From an uncultured Eubacteriales bacterium (GTDB taxonomy: Bacteria > Bacillota_A > Clostridia > Christensenellales > Aristaeellaceae): DNA of 12,326 bases. The stretch's first letter is position 1; each line of letters begins with the position of its first letter. Below are positions 4,885-12,326 of the stretch, piece by piece. The DNA is taken from NCBI GenBank assembly GCA_900553645.1, contig USEE01000016.1:1-12326 (forward strand), written 5' to 3'. A program made the position numbers and the translations under genes. The notes under the pieces were generated by a model. The model was not told the DNA's origin. It searched no databases and saw nothing but the letters and a program-made list of their open reading frames with translations.

Positions 4885-7734
4885 TTAAATTTCGATTATC
4901 ACCTGAGTAATGCCGTGCGCACGCGCGGCGAACTTAACTTCATCGCCCGCGACGCTGGCCGCGCCCACGGTGCGCCCGTCCAGATCGGTGAGCCGCGCAC
5001 TCCTTGCGCCGGGTACGGTCATGCGAATCTCGTCCGCCTTGCCGTTTAGCTCGTATACGCGCGCCACGATCTCGTCGCCGTCGCGGAACAGGCTGCTGAG
5101 TACGCTGCTGCCCGCCTCAAATCCCATAAGGCTGGTGCAGGTGGGCAGAGTGCCCGCGTGTATGCCGGTGGAGCACACCTGCGCCGGGTGGCTGAGCAGC
5201 CGCGCCGCGTTCTTGAGCGCGACCGCATCCGACTGGGAAGCGCCCAGCCATACGGTTATGCGATGTATGCCGCGCTCCGGGTACGGGTCTGGCGAACCGG
5301 CGCTGTTGATCAGCGTAACCGACAGATCGCCATCCCAGTTGCGATAGCCGTACTTGCAATCGCTGGCGAGGTACGCCGCGCGGTCGCCGCTGACCGCCGC
5401 CGCGAAAGTGAGCGCGGGCAGATCCTGCGGCTTAGGCTCGCGGTCGATCACGCCCGCGGGCACGTCCATGCGCGACATGCAGCCCGCAGATACGGGCGCG
5501 TTGTACACCAGCACCGGCACGGTATCGCCCTTGGCGCACTCGTTCCAGTCGACGCGGAACTCGTACTTGAGCGCAGCTGCGCCCGCGCTGAGCGATACGC
5601 AGGTGGTGACGCTGGAGCCGAGCACATTCTGCTCGATCTCAAGCGACTGGCGCAGCGCGTTCGAACTCGGCGTTATGCGCACAGTGCTAAGCGGATGCGC
5701 GTTCAGCCAGCGGCCAATGTGCCATGCGTCGCTGGAGGAGGACTCGGTGTCGATCAGCATCAGCTGGCCGCGCTTGCCCTCAGGTATCAGCTCGCGTCCG
5801 TCGGCCTTGTCGGTGAGCGATATGAGCGCGCCGTCCATGCGCGAGAATACCGCGCGCAGATGCTCGTTCTCCATAACTGCGTCGCTGTATACATCTTCAG
5901 TGCGCACGTCAGCCAGCCGATAGGTGGGATATTCGTCGGCGGCGCGTTCGGTAACGGCCAGCGTCGCATAGCCCAGCGCCGGCACGCTTACGCGCGTGAG
6001 CAGGCGTATCTTCAGGTGATCCCAGTACTTTTCCGGCTCGGCGGTAATCAGCGCGTGCGGCAGCTGCTTTCCGTCCGGGCCCAGTACTTCTATGCGGCCC
6101 AGGTCAAACGGCCAGTCCCACACGGTGATTTCCACAACCTCGTCGCGCACCGTGGCGCAGGGATTGTACACGGTGTATACGCGCGTGCGTCCGCGGCCGC
6201 GCTCCGGGTTGGGCACGCCCGCGTAAGCCTCTATGCCCATGCCCACGCCCGCGTATACGTTGATGCCGTAACCCACGCCCGCGCCCTCCGACTGAGTGCC
6301 TTCCACGTCGCGCAGGGGATAGATCGAAGTGTCGATGTGTTCGCCAATGCGCGTAATTGCGCTGGAGGAGGCGGTCTGCGCGACTGCCATGCTCTCGGCC
6401 AGCAGACCAATCGCGTGCTCGCGGCTCTCCTGCACGCACGAGCCGGTCAGTATGTCGTGGAAGTGCGTGAAAAGCACGTTGCGCCACGCCTTGTCGCCGC
6501 GCTCGGCGGGTATGCTCGAACCGGCCAGCGCGCTCAGCGTCTCCGCGTCCATCAGCGCGGCTTCGCTGCTGCGGTTGCCGCGCTTTATACGCGACTGGGT
6601 GGTGTAGCAGCCCGTGAATATTGCGTTCAGCTCGCCCGTGCGCAGCGTAAGATTGTCGCGCACTGCCTCAGCCTTTTTGAAATACTCGCCGAACGAACCG
6701 AAGCGCACGCGCGGGAATACCGGCCATTCCTGCATTTCGATTATGCGCTCAACATCGCGGCGCGTGGCTCCGCCGCCGTGGTTGCCAACGCCGTATACGA
6801 TGAGCCCGGTCTTCAGCCCGCCCGAGCAGCGTGAAATTTCGATAACGCCAGTGCCCACATCGGGGGTGATGCCGCTGTTATACCAGTACGGCTCGCGGTA
6901 CACCAGCACCTCCGCGCCCGACGGAGCCTGCCAGCGATATATTACGTCTTTGGTGGTAAGCCCGCGGCAATGGTACATGTACTTGACCGCGCCGAATGCG
7001 TCTATCTCGGGCACAAACGCGCTGTGGCCGAACGTATCGGGCGAAAAGTCAATGTTCAGCGATTCGCCCGGCACGCCCCATACTTCGTGCAGGTACTTGC
7101 GGGTCTGCGCAATGTGGCGTATCAGCGATTCAGTGTCGGGCATGTTCTTGTCGGTTTCGACCCACGCGCTGGCGGTCACTTCCCAGCGGCCCTCCTGTAT
7201 GCGCTGCTGAATTTCGCGCATCATGTCGGGGTCGTATTCCTCGACGATTTTGTATACCGAGGCCTGCGACTGCGAGAATTTGAATTCCGGGTATTCCTTC
7301 ATCAGGTTCAGCATAGTGCGGAATGTGGACAGCGTGGCCGCGACTGTCTCTTGCCAGCCCCACATCCAGTTCATGTCGATATGCGCGTGCGCGGCGCACA
7401 GCACATCGTATTCGTGCGCAGCGTCGCTCATGGGCAAAAGCGCTTCCTCGGCCTCGGCGGCGGCAGTGCGGGTTATCGCGCCGTCCGTGTCCAGCGCGAG
7501 CGCCAGCGTGCTCAGCGCCACATCCACGCAGTCGTTGAACTTGCCGCCCAGCTCTGCATTCAGTTTGATTGCGAAGTCGGTCTCGGCGATTATGCGCCGT
7601 ATATGCGCGGCTGGCATGGTGATGCCGCTGCGCGTCTCTACGGGCGTGCCGAATGTGAATTCAAAGTCGTGCTTTTCGCGATTGCCGCCTATGCGCGTCT
7701 TTATGTCAATGAACCTTTGGACAAAGTTCGCCAT
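4885..7734 (-). CDS. Alpha-mannosidase, glycoside hydrolase family 38
   Basis: A 949-residue retaining alpha-mannosidase with the family's domain order: N-terminal catalytic domain (about 110-360), three-helix middle domain (about 365-460) and beta-rich C-terminal domain (about 515-949). By comparison with the Golgi enzyme, the zinc ligands are H118 and D120 (AHAHIDMNWMWGW), D233 in SPDTFGHSAF, which also acts as nucleophile, and H426 (FTHFHDILTGS). All are present, so the enzyme should be active. There is no signal peptide, so it probably trims imported mannosides or glycan fragments in the cytoplasm. A glycine-rich linker (about 485-517) joins the middle and C-terminal domains. The ATG follows GGAGG by seven bases. 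The gene lies 54 bp downstream of dus on the same strand and may share its transcript. Its stop codon abuts a foreign-looking hydrolase fragment. Confidence 0.95.
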   Translation of the reverse strand: MANFVQRFIDIKTRIGGNREKHDFEFTFGTPVETRSGITMPAAHIRRIIAETDFAIKLNAELGGKFNDCVDVALSTLALALDTDGAITRTAAAEAEEALLPMSDAAHEYDVLCAAHAHIDMNWMWGWQETVAATLSTFRTMLNLMKEYPEFKFSQSQASVYKIVEEYDPDMMREIQQRIQEGRWEVTASAWVETDKNMPDTESLIRHIAQTRKYLHEVWGVPGESLNIDFSPDTFGHSAFVPEIDAFGAVKYMYHCRGLTTKDVIYRWQAPSGAEVLVYREPYWYNSGITPDVGTGVIEISRCSGGLKTGLIVYGVGNHGGGATRRDVERIIEMQEWPVFPRVRFGSFGEYFKKAEAVRDNLTLRTGELNAIFTGCYTTQSRIKRGNRSSEAALMDAETLSALAGSSIPAERGDKAWRNVLFTHFHDILTGSCVQESREHAIGLLAESMAVAQTASSSAITRIGEHIDTSIYPLRDVEGTQSEGAGVGYGINVYAGVGMGIEAYAGVPNPERGRGRTRVYTVYNPCATVRDEVVEITVWDWPFDLGRIEVLGPDGKQLPHALITAEPEKYWDHLKIRLLTRVSVPALGYATLAVTERAADEYPTYRLADVRTEDVYSDAVMENEHLRAVFSRMDGALISLTDKADGRELIPEGKRGQLMLIDTESSSSDAWHIGRWLNAHPLSTVRITPSSNALRQSLEIEQNVLGSSVTTCVSLSAGAAALKYEFRVDWNECAKGDTVPVLVYNAPVSAGCMSRMDVPAGVIDREPKPQDLPALTFAAAVSGDRAAYLASDCKYGYRNWDGDLSVTLINSAGSPDPYPERGIHRITVWLGASQSDAVALKNAARLLSHPAQVCSTGIHAGTLPTCTSLMGFEAGSSVLSSLFRDGDEIVARVYELNGKADEIRMTVPGARSARLTDLDGRTVGAASVAGDEVKFAARAHGITQVIIEI

Positions 7735-7788
7735 CTAAATTCCTCCGTTTCGGATGGTTTGGAAAGCTATAAATTCAAGCATCGAATG

Positions 7789-8715
7789 CTATTGCGCCAT
7801 CTCGAATACCTCATCGACTGCGGCAAAATAATCTTCAGGCCGTTTGGATTTTCTCAGCTGTTTGAGCGGCTTCTCGGCACCCGGGAATATCGCGCCCATG
7901 TAAGACCACAGTTCCTTCATGCGCAGTATGGCGTTTGTCTTGTCGTTCATGTCCTCGATATAGCCGTGTATCAGCATGTCGTGGAACGTCCTCAGCTCGT
8001 CCGCGCTCGCGGGCGCGCCGCCGCGTATTTCGCGGCCAAGCGCCGGATTGGCCATAACGCCGCGTCCCATCATTATCGCGACGGTCGAGGGGAAGCGCTT
8101 CTCAATATCCGCTGCGTCGGCGGGGGAGAATACGTCGCCGTTGTACGCCAGCGGCATGTTGGCCATTCGAGCCGCGCGCTCGTATGAGTACAGATCGGGC
8201 ACGCCTTTGTAATACGCGCTTTGCACGCGCGCGTGCAGCGTGAGTTCGCATATCGGATACCGGTTGAATATGCTCATGAGTCCCGGCAGCTCTGCACAGT
8301 CGCTTAGCCCTATGCGCGCCTTGACCGAAACACGTATGCGCACGCAGTCGAATACCTGCGCCAGAAATTCGTCCAGCGCCGTGGGCCGCCCGAGAAACCC
8401 CGCGCCGCGCCCCTTGGTCACGACCGTGCGCGAGGGACAGCCCAAGTTCAGATTGACCTCGTCATATCCCAATTGAGCCAGCTTGTCCGCCGCCCATATG
8501 AACGCCGCCGCGTCGTTTGCCATGATCTGCGGCACTACGTCGGACGCGTTGTGCTCGGGCTGCACGTCGCGCATTTCGCGGCTGGTCAGACTGCGGTTGT
8601 GGTTGGGCGTTATAAAGGGCGTAAAGTATTTGTCCATACCGCCGAACACCGCCCGATGTGCGTTGCGGTATATGTATCCGGTAAGTCCCTCCATCGGGGC
8701 GAGATAGTATTGCAT
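7789..8715 (-). CDS. tRNA-dihydrouridine synthase
   Basis: A 308-residue FMN-dependent enzyme that reduces uridine to dihydrouridine in the D-loop region of tRNA. The N-terminal TIM barrel begins with the typical YLAPMEGLTGYIYRNAH. The active-site motif LNLGCPSRTVVTKGRGAGFL (residues 89-108) contains the catalytic C93. FMN-binding positions K132 (VSVKARIGL), H161 (LTLHARVQ), YNGDVF (191-196) and MGRGVMANP (216-224) are all visible, followed by the helical C-terminal domain. I place the start at the ATG 8713-8715, because the protein family begins there. A GTG at 8754 would add 13 residues of no family character. The product resembles the Dus types of Clostridia that lie outside the classic DusA/B/C groups, so I give no letter. 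A housekeeping gene here upstream of a glycosidase is likely chance proximity or a shared transcript. Confidence 0.93.
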   Translation of the reverse strand: MQYYLAPMEGLTGYIYRNAHRAVFGGMDKYFTPFITPNHNRSLTSREMRDVQPEHNASDVVPQIMANDAAAFIWAADKLAQLGYDEVNLNLGCPSRTVVTKGRGAGFLGRPTALDEFLAQVFDCVRIRVSVKARIGLSDCAELPGLMSIFNRYPICELTLHARVQSAYYKGVPDLYSYERAARMANMPLAYNGDVFSPADAADIEKRFPSTVAIMMGRGVMANPALGREIRGGAPASADELRTFHDMLIHGYIEDMNDKTNAILRMKELWSYMGAIFPGAEKPLKQLRKSKRPEDYFAAVDEVFEMAQ

Positions 8716-8772
8716 GTTGTACCTGCCGACGCGCCGTATAGTGTCGGAGCGCACTTCAAAAGCCGTTGAGTC

Positions 8773-8795
8773 AAAAGCAGGAGATTCTGCCTTTC
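8773..8795 (-). terminator. Possible terminator after the leftward FAD oxidoreductase
   Basis: On the minus strand GCAGAA and TCCTGC (8777-8790) pair with one G-T wobble around a two-base loop, flanked by AAA before and TTTT after. The hairpin lies about 165 bp beyond the oxidoreductase stop and about 58 bp before the dus start, so it would separate the two transcripts. The stem is short. The remaining sequence of this 241-bp gap (8716-8956) shows no other gene or clear signal to me. Confidence 0.35.
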
Positions 8796-8956
8796 ACTTG
8801 AACAAAGTCCTATGAAACAGCGTTAAGTTCAGGCGCATGATTAAGCCGGGTATTCCTGAAATGAAAACAGGGCGCAATTAATCTGACTTAAAGCAATGAA
8901 TTCGAAGCACATTCCAATTCGCGCGAAATATATTTTACTATACAGCGCGATGTGCG

Positions 8957-10333
8957 TCAATGCCGCACGTCATTTAAGCCCGGCCTATCGGCAAACTGTG
9001 CGCCGCGCCGGAGCATCTCCGCGCGAACGTCGCGCCCGCTTATCGAGTGCGCGTTTTTGTCAGAGCGTCCGCAAGCAAACGCGGCCGCGATGCCCGCCGC
9101 TTCGCCCATCGCGCGGCAGGTGGGTATTATGCGTATCGAGCTTTGCGCCACGAACTCCGCGCCCAGATTGCGCCCAGAGACCAGCAGGTTATCCACATCC
9201 CGCACGATCAGCGCGCGCAGCGGAACCTCGTAAAACGGCGGCTCGTCGGGCGCGGCGGGGCGTATAGTCTCGCACCGCAGTTTGCGTCCGTGCACGTCCA
9301 CCGGGTAGTTCGACTGGCATATCGCGTCGTCGAATTTGGTGTGGGTCAGCAGCTCCTCCGCGGTAATCACATGCTCGGTCACGGCGCGGCGCGATTCGCG
9401 CACGCCCACGAACTGCGCAACCGAGGCGATGTACGCGCCTTCAAAACCGCCGAAGTGCCTGCGATAGAACAGCAATTGCCGCAGAATCGCCTGCTTGCCC
9501 TGCAGTTGCACCTCGGTCAGGCTGTCGCCGTCGTCCGCGTCGTGTATGTCGAAAAACTCGGGGCAGTTGAACGCGATGCAGTCCTTGCGCCCCGGAATGC
9601 TGAAAAACTGCCAGTATATAGCGTCCTCATACACGATTTCGCCCGCCTCAATCGCCGCGTCGAATACCGGGTCGAGCGGCCATGTGCGCCCGTCGCCGCG
9701 GGTGACCGCGCCCGATACGCTCTCCGGCTGGAAGGAGTTTTTGTAGTACTTTTTCAGGTATTCGCAGAACGCAGCCTTGTCCACGCCGCCCACGATGTAG
9801 CGGAGCGATACCGGCTGGTTCTTGCCGTCCTCTTCGTTGCCGTGCAGCATGTTCAGCCCGGCCAGCTCGCACACGTCGCCGTCGCCGGTCGCGTCGATTA
9901 TCATCGCGCCCGATACGGTTGCGCGGCCGGATTTGCTGAATATCTCCAGCTCAGTTAAGCGCCTGTGGTCGCGCTTTGCGCCGATTATGGTCGTGTGCAG
10001 CATTACATGCACCTTGCGCTCAAGGAGCATCTGCTCCAGCACAAACGGCAGCATGGTCGGGTCGAACGCCGAGCCGTCGCCCGCCGCCGCGCCGATTTCG
10101 GTCATGCGGAGGTTGATTTCAAGGCTGAGGTAGGAACACATGGGATTGCCCGCAATGCCGGTGTGCATCATGGGTGTTACCAGACCCAGCGACGCACTGC
10201 CGCCCGCAGAGCCGCTTTGTTCGATAAGCAATACATCCCGTCCCTGATCGGCCGCCGCGATTGCGGCTACCGCGCCCGCCGTGCCCGCGCCGCATACCAC
10301 GACGTCGGCGGTAATTAATCTATTGTTTGTCAT
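8957..10333 (-). CDS. FAD-dependent oxidoreductase (FAD_oxidored family)
   Basis: A 458-residue flavoprotein. The dinucleotide fold VVVCGAGTAGAVAAIAAADQ (11-30) ends in LLIEQSG, with E38 expected to bind the FAD ribose. Then come the second FAD contact DATGDGDVCELAG (147-159) and the family's GVRESR motif (320-325). The C-terminal FAD-closing segment LVSGRNLGAEFVAQSSIRII (374-393) is followed by GEAAGIAAA. No signal peptide or covalent-flavin motif is evident. The family oxidises or reduces small organic substrates, often in sugar and aromatic catabolism; the substrate is not known. I chose the ATG at 10331-10333, which has GGAG nine bases upstream. An in-frame TTG at 10348 would swallow that ribosome site. 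It is a clear paralogue of the divergent gene starting at 10649 (both have GVRESR and a matching C-terminus), and it has its own strong promoter. Confidence 0.9.
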   Translation of the reverse strand: MTNNRLITADVVVCGAGTAGAVAAIAAADQGRDVLLIEQSGSAGGSASLGLVTPMMHTGIAGNPMCSYLSLEINLRMTEIGAAAGDGSAFDPTMLPFVLEQMLLERKVHVMLHTTIIGAKRDHRRLTELEIFSKSGRATVSGAMIIDATGDGDVCELAGLNMLHGNEEDGKNQPVSLRYIVGGVDKAAFCEYLKKYYKNSFQPESVSGAVTRGDGRTWPLDPVFDAAIEAGEIVYEDAIYWQFFSIPGRKDCIAFNCPEFFDIHDADDGDSLTEVQLQGKQAILRQLLFYRRHFGGFEGAYIASVAQFVGVRESRRAVTEHVITAEELLTHTKFDDAICQSNYPVDVHGRKLRCETIRPAAPDEPPFYEVPLRALIVRDVDNLLVSGRNLGAEFVAQSSIRIIPTCRAMGEAAGIAAAFACGRSDKNAHSISGRDVRAEMLRRGAQFADRPGLNDVRH

Positions 10334-10366
10334 GAATGGTATCTCCAATCATATTACTTTGCGTGA

Positions 10367-10395
10367 AGTATAACACCGCCCGCGCACCGGGTCAA
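10367..10395 (-). promoter_or_regulatory. Sigma-A-type promoter of the leftward FAD oxidoreductase
   Basis: On the minus strand TTGACC (10390-10395) and TATACT (10367-10372) are 17 bp apart. Transcription would start near 10360, about 27 nt before the ATG at 10333. The 9-bp sequence ACTTTGCGT (plus strand 10356-10364) covers the expected start site and recurs near the divergent promoter, so it may be an operator. Confidence 0.7.
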
Positions 10396-10566
10396 TAAAA
10401 GCGGGCAAAAAATTCTGACAAGAATTTGTAACTGACTGAAATTGAGCATGTTCAGATCGAAAAGCCCTCAAATTAAAGTGCGGCTGGGATGATGGAAAAG
10501 ACAAAAACTTGAATATATAATTATAATAGGAAGAAGTGAAAAGTTTTGAACCTAGCCTGCAATATA
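10396..10566. other. AT-rich divergent intergenic region
   Basis: This is the core of the 315-bp gap between the two oxidoreductase genes. It becomes strongly AT-rich from about 10500 to 10570. I see no ORF with a ribosome site and no strong hairpin. Its role is probably to carry regulator sites for the two flanking promoters. Confidence 0.4.
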
Positions 10567-10581
10567 ACTTTGCGTAAACTA

Positions 10582-10610
10582 TTGCGAAAGCCGCGCAGCT
10601 ATCGTATACT
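10582..10610 (+). promoter_or_regulatory. Sigma-A-type promoter of the rightward FAD oxidoreductase
   Basis: TTGCGA (10582-10587) and TATACT (10605-10610) are spaced by 17 bp. A start near 10617 leaves about 32 nt to the ATG at 10649, with GGGAGG and GAAGG in between. A copy of ACTTTGCGT (10567-10575) lies just upstream of the -35 box, the position an activator would use. Confidence 0.65.
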
Positions 10611-10648
10611 TCATGTATTAAATGACGCACATGGGAGGATGAAGGACG

Positions 10649-11923
10649 ATGGGCGTTTCGGAATATACAAACAAGCAATGGGACCTGATAGTAGTAGGCG
10701 GCGGCATGACCGGCGTTGCGGCGGCTGTTGCGGCGCGCAGACTGGGCTTAGACGTGCTGATACTCGAAAAGGCGGGCTTTTTAGGCGGCGCGGCGGGCAC
10801 CTGCCTGATAAACCCGTTCATGCCGTACAGCACGCAGGTTGACGGCAAGCGGCTGCTGCTCAGTCAGGGCTTCTTTACCGAACTGCGCGCAATGCTGAAT
10901 GAAATCGGCGGCTATCGTCAGGGGCAGGGCGAAAACATACATGAGGAATACCTGAAAATAGCGCTGGACCGTCTGGTCAGGCGCGAAAAAGTAAGCGTGC
11001 TGTACCACGTAATGCTGGCGGGCGTTGAAAAGGACGGCGAAACCATAAAGTCGGTAAGCGTCGCCAGCAAGGCGGGTACGCTCAAATTCAGCGCGCATAC
11101 GTTCATCGACGCGACCGGCGACGCAGACCTTGCGGCGCAGGCGGGCTGCCCGTTCCAACTGGGGCGCGAGGACAACCTGTGCCAGCCGATGACGCTGTGC
11201 TTCCGCATAGGCAACGTCGATATAGAGAAGTACAAGGAAAGCCGTCCGCTTATGCAGCGGCTCTACAAACAGTTCCAATCCGAGGGCAAGATCAAGAATC
11301 CGCGCGAGGACGTGCTTGTGTTTCACACGCTGGTTGACGGCGTGCTGCACTTCAATACCACGCGCGTGGTAAAGCTCAACCCAACCGATCCGCTGGACGT
11401 GACCAACGCCGAAATGACCGCGCGCGAGCAGATGCTTGAGATGTACACCTTCCTGCACGACAACGTGCCCGGCTTCGAGCACAGCCAGCTGCTCTACTCG
11501 GCCAGCGAAATCGGCGTGCGCGAAAGCCGCATGATAGTGGGCGAATACGTGCTGACCGAATATGACCTGAAGGACTGCGTGCGCTTCGACGACGCGATTG
11601 CCGCGGGCAATTACGACATAGACATTCATAGCCCCGACGGCAGCGGCACCAGCCATTACTATTTCCCGGCGGGCAAGTGGTACACCATCCCGTACCGCAG
11701 TCTGCTGCCCAAGGGCGCGGCCAACCTGCTTGTCGCGGGACGCTGCATATCGGCCACGCACGCTGCGCAGGCCTCCATACGCATAATGCCCATCGTTACC
11801 ACGCTGGGCGAGGCGGCGGGCGTAGCGGCGGCCATCGCGGCCAAGGCGGGCGTGGGCGTAAAGCACGCCGACGTACAGGCGATACGCGCACAGCTTGAAA
11901 AAGAGGGCGCGTTCCTCGGCTGA
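10649..11923 (+). CDS. FAD-dependent oxidoreductase (FAD_oxidored family), paralogue
   Basis: A 424-residue flavoprotein with the same architecture as the divergent gene. It has the dinucleotide loop VVGGGMTGVAAAVAARRLGL (15-34) ending in LILEKAG (E40). FLGGAAGTCLINPFMPY (44-60) is typical of the family. DATGDADLAAQAG (154-166), GVRESR (289-294) and the C-terminal FAD segment LLVAGRCISATHAAQASIRI (350-369), followed by LGEAAGVAAAIAA, complete the fold. It is cytoplasmic with no signal peptide. The ATG at 10649 follows GAAGG closely, with a GGGAGG slightly further up. It appears monocistronic, ending before a probable two-way terminator. The best-matched part of the two paralogues is the last third; the middle, substrate-facing parts differ, which suggests related but different substrates or steps. 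Function beyond flavin-dependent redox chemistry is not readable. Confidence 0.9.
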   Translation: MGVSEYTNKQWDLIVVGGGMTGVAAAVAARRLGLDVLILEKAGFLGGAAGTCLINPFMPYSTQVDGKRLLLSQGFFTELRAMLNEIGGYRQGQGENIHEEYLKIALDRLVRREKVSVLYHVMLAGVEKDGETIKSVSVASKAGTLKFSAHTFIDATGDADLAAQAGCPFQLGREDNLCQPMTLCFRIGNVDIEKYKESRPLMQRLYKQFQSEGKIKNPREDVLVFHTLVDGVLHFNTTRVVKLNPTDPLDVTNAEMTAREQMLEMYTFLHDNVPGFEHSQLLYSASEIGVRESRMIVGEYVLTEYDLKDCVRFDDAIAAGNYDIDIHSPDGSGTSHYYFPAGKWYTIPYRSLLPKGAANLLVAGRCISATHAAQASIRIMPIVTTLGEAAGVAAAIAAKAGVGVKHADVQAIRAQLEKEGAFLG

Positions 11924-12014
11924 CTGAACCGATTGGGCAGGGGAGTATGACTGCTCAGGCCGCGAATGCGGCGGATTCAGAACTTGGCTTCCGACTGCAG
12001 GTGCGATTTCCTGC

Positions 12015-12090
12015 CTGAACTAACTAAACGAAAACACAAGCGCGCGTACCCGGTGATTCGGATACGCCCGCCTTATATTTATTAGTTCAG
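12015..12090. terminator. Bidirectional terminator between convergent genes
   Basis: The inner hairpin pairs GCGTA (12044-12048) with TACGC (12063-12067), then after one mismatch CCG with CGG around a 6-nt loop. It is followed by CCTTATATTT rightward and by CTTGTGTTTT leftward, so it can act on both strands. An outer 9-bp perfect pair, CTGAACTAA (12015-12023) with TTAGTTCAG (12082-12090), encloses it. It lies between the ends of the rightward oxidoreductase and the leftward transporter. Confidence 0.6.
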
Positions 12091-12095
12091 CCGAT

Positions 12096-12326
12096 TTATT
12101 GCGCCGCTGCGCTTTCGTTATCCTTTTCAGACCACTTGCGCGGCCCGCCGTACAGCGGAGATCGTACAACTACCTTGCGGCAGTGTATGAACGCGGGCAC
12201 AAGGAACGAGTCCGCCGCAATCCACGCGCATATGTTGGAGAAGCACACGCCCGGAAAGCCGAACCATATCGACAGCCCGAACGCCACGAAGCAGCGCGCC
12301 GATGTTATCACCAGCCTGTGCTTCAT
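12096..12326 (-). CDS. MATE-type transporter, C-terminal part (cut by window edge)
   Basis: The last 76 or so residues of a membrane protein whose 5' part lies beyond the right edge. The methionine at the edge is probably internal. Two hydrophobic segments are visible: about 5-24 (LVITSARCFVAFGLSIWFGF) and about 26-48 (GVCFSNICAWIAADSFLVPA). A hydrophilic tail of about 27 residues follows, with many charged residues. The pattern 'R, helix, G-V-x-x-x-N, W, helix, positive residues' matches the final two helices of MATE-family multidrug/sodium antiporters. Another flippase-type transporter is possible. It is convergent with the oxidoreductase and shares its terminator. Confidence 0.5.
   Translation of the reverse strand: MKHRLVITSARCFVAFGLSIWFGFPGVCFSNICAWIAADSFLVPAFIHCRKVVVRSPLYGGPRKWSEKDNESAAAQ

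Noticed and set aside
5158..6834. Long open frame on the plus strand (558 codons) opposite the mannosidase
   Set aside because: It is rich in Arg, Ala, His and Val with no domain, and lies antisense to a GH38 gene whose catalytic motifs are intact. It is a product of the GC-rich codon pattern.
6970..8187. 405-codon plus-strand frame spanning the start of the mannosidase and most of dus
   Set aside because: Antisense to two well-recognised genes, low-complexity composition and no ribosome site. Its length only reflects few stop codons in the opposite strand.
8716..8754. GTG start for the dihydrouridine synthase
   Set aside because: It adds 13 residues before the conserved YLAPMEG beginning and has no ribosome site as convincing as the position of the ATG.
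10334..10348. TTG start for the leftward FAD oxidoreductase
   Set aside because: It places the GGAG ribosome site inside the coding region; the ATG at 10333 has ideal spacing.
10781..11866. 361-codon minus-strand frame opposite the rightward FAD oxidoreductase
   Set aside because: Composition is Arg/His/Ala/Val-rich and lacks any motif; the plus-strand protein is a clear flavoprotein.
1..12326. CRISPR arrays, tRNA or rRNA genes, transposases, phage or defence genes
   Set aside because: I found no regularly spaced direct repeats, no cloverleaf or rRNA-like stretch and no protein of these types. The only mobile signal is the small palindromic repeat.

Overview
The window looks like chromosomal DNA of an anaerobic, probably gut-dwelling Firmicute of the class Clostridia. 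The proteins read like the families common there. The genes are GC-rich with frequent ATA isoleucine codons, ribosome sites are strong GGAG/GAGG types, and the five promoters I could place fit a vegetative sigma-A consensus with 17-bp spacers. I cannot name the genus. There are eight intact coding genes, one gene cut by the right edge, two decayed gene fragments and one MITE-like palindromic repeat. I found no tRNA, rRNA, CRISPR array, transposase or phage gene.

Layout. Positions 1-296 hold no clear gene but carry a good leftward promoter whose target lies at or beyond the left edge. From 2054 down to 297 two AraC-family regulators form a tight two-gene operon on the minus strand. Positions 2176-2517 hold a short ORF that looks like the tail of a DUF4367-type lipoprotein, followed by a 17-bp perfect hairpin. 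From 2657 to 4533 a sugar phosphate isomerase/epimerase and a Gfo/Idh/MocA dehydrogenase overlap by 4 bp on the plus strand. Positions 4546-4704 are a 159-bp nested inverted repeat, joined to a 60-codon remnant of an acyl-CoA thioester hydrolase (BAAT-type) C-terminus. That remnant starts directly after the stop codon of a large GH38 alpha-mannosidase (7734 down to 4885, minus strand). A tRNA-dihydrouridine synthase lies 54 bp upstream of the mannosidase on the same strand. Two paralogous FAD-dependent oxidoreductases of the FAD_oxidored type are then transcribed divergently from a 315-bp intergenic region with two strong promoters. A convergent MATE-type transporter C-terminus enters from the right edge, separated by a probable two-way terminator.

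How the genes may work together. Apart from the dus housekeeping gene, the locus has the character of a carbohydrate-use island: a glycosidase for alpha-mannosides, an NAD(P)-dependent sugar or polyol dehydrogenase, a TIM-barrel sugar isomerase/epimerase, two flavin-dependent oxidoreductases of unassigned substrate, and AraC regulators of the kind that sense sugars. Glycan trimming followed by oxidation and isomerisation of the released sugar is a reasonable inference, but no substrate can be read from the sequence and no sugar transporter is in view.
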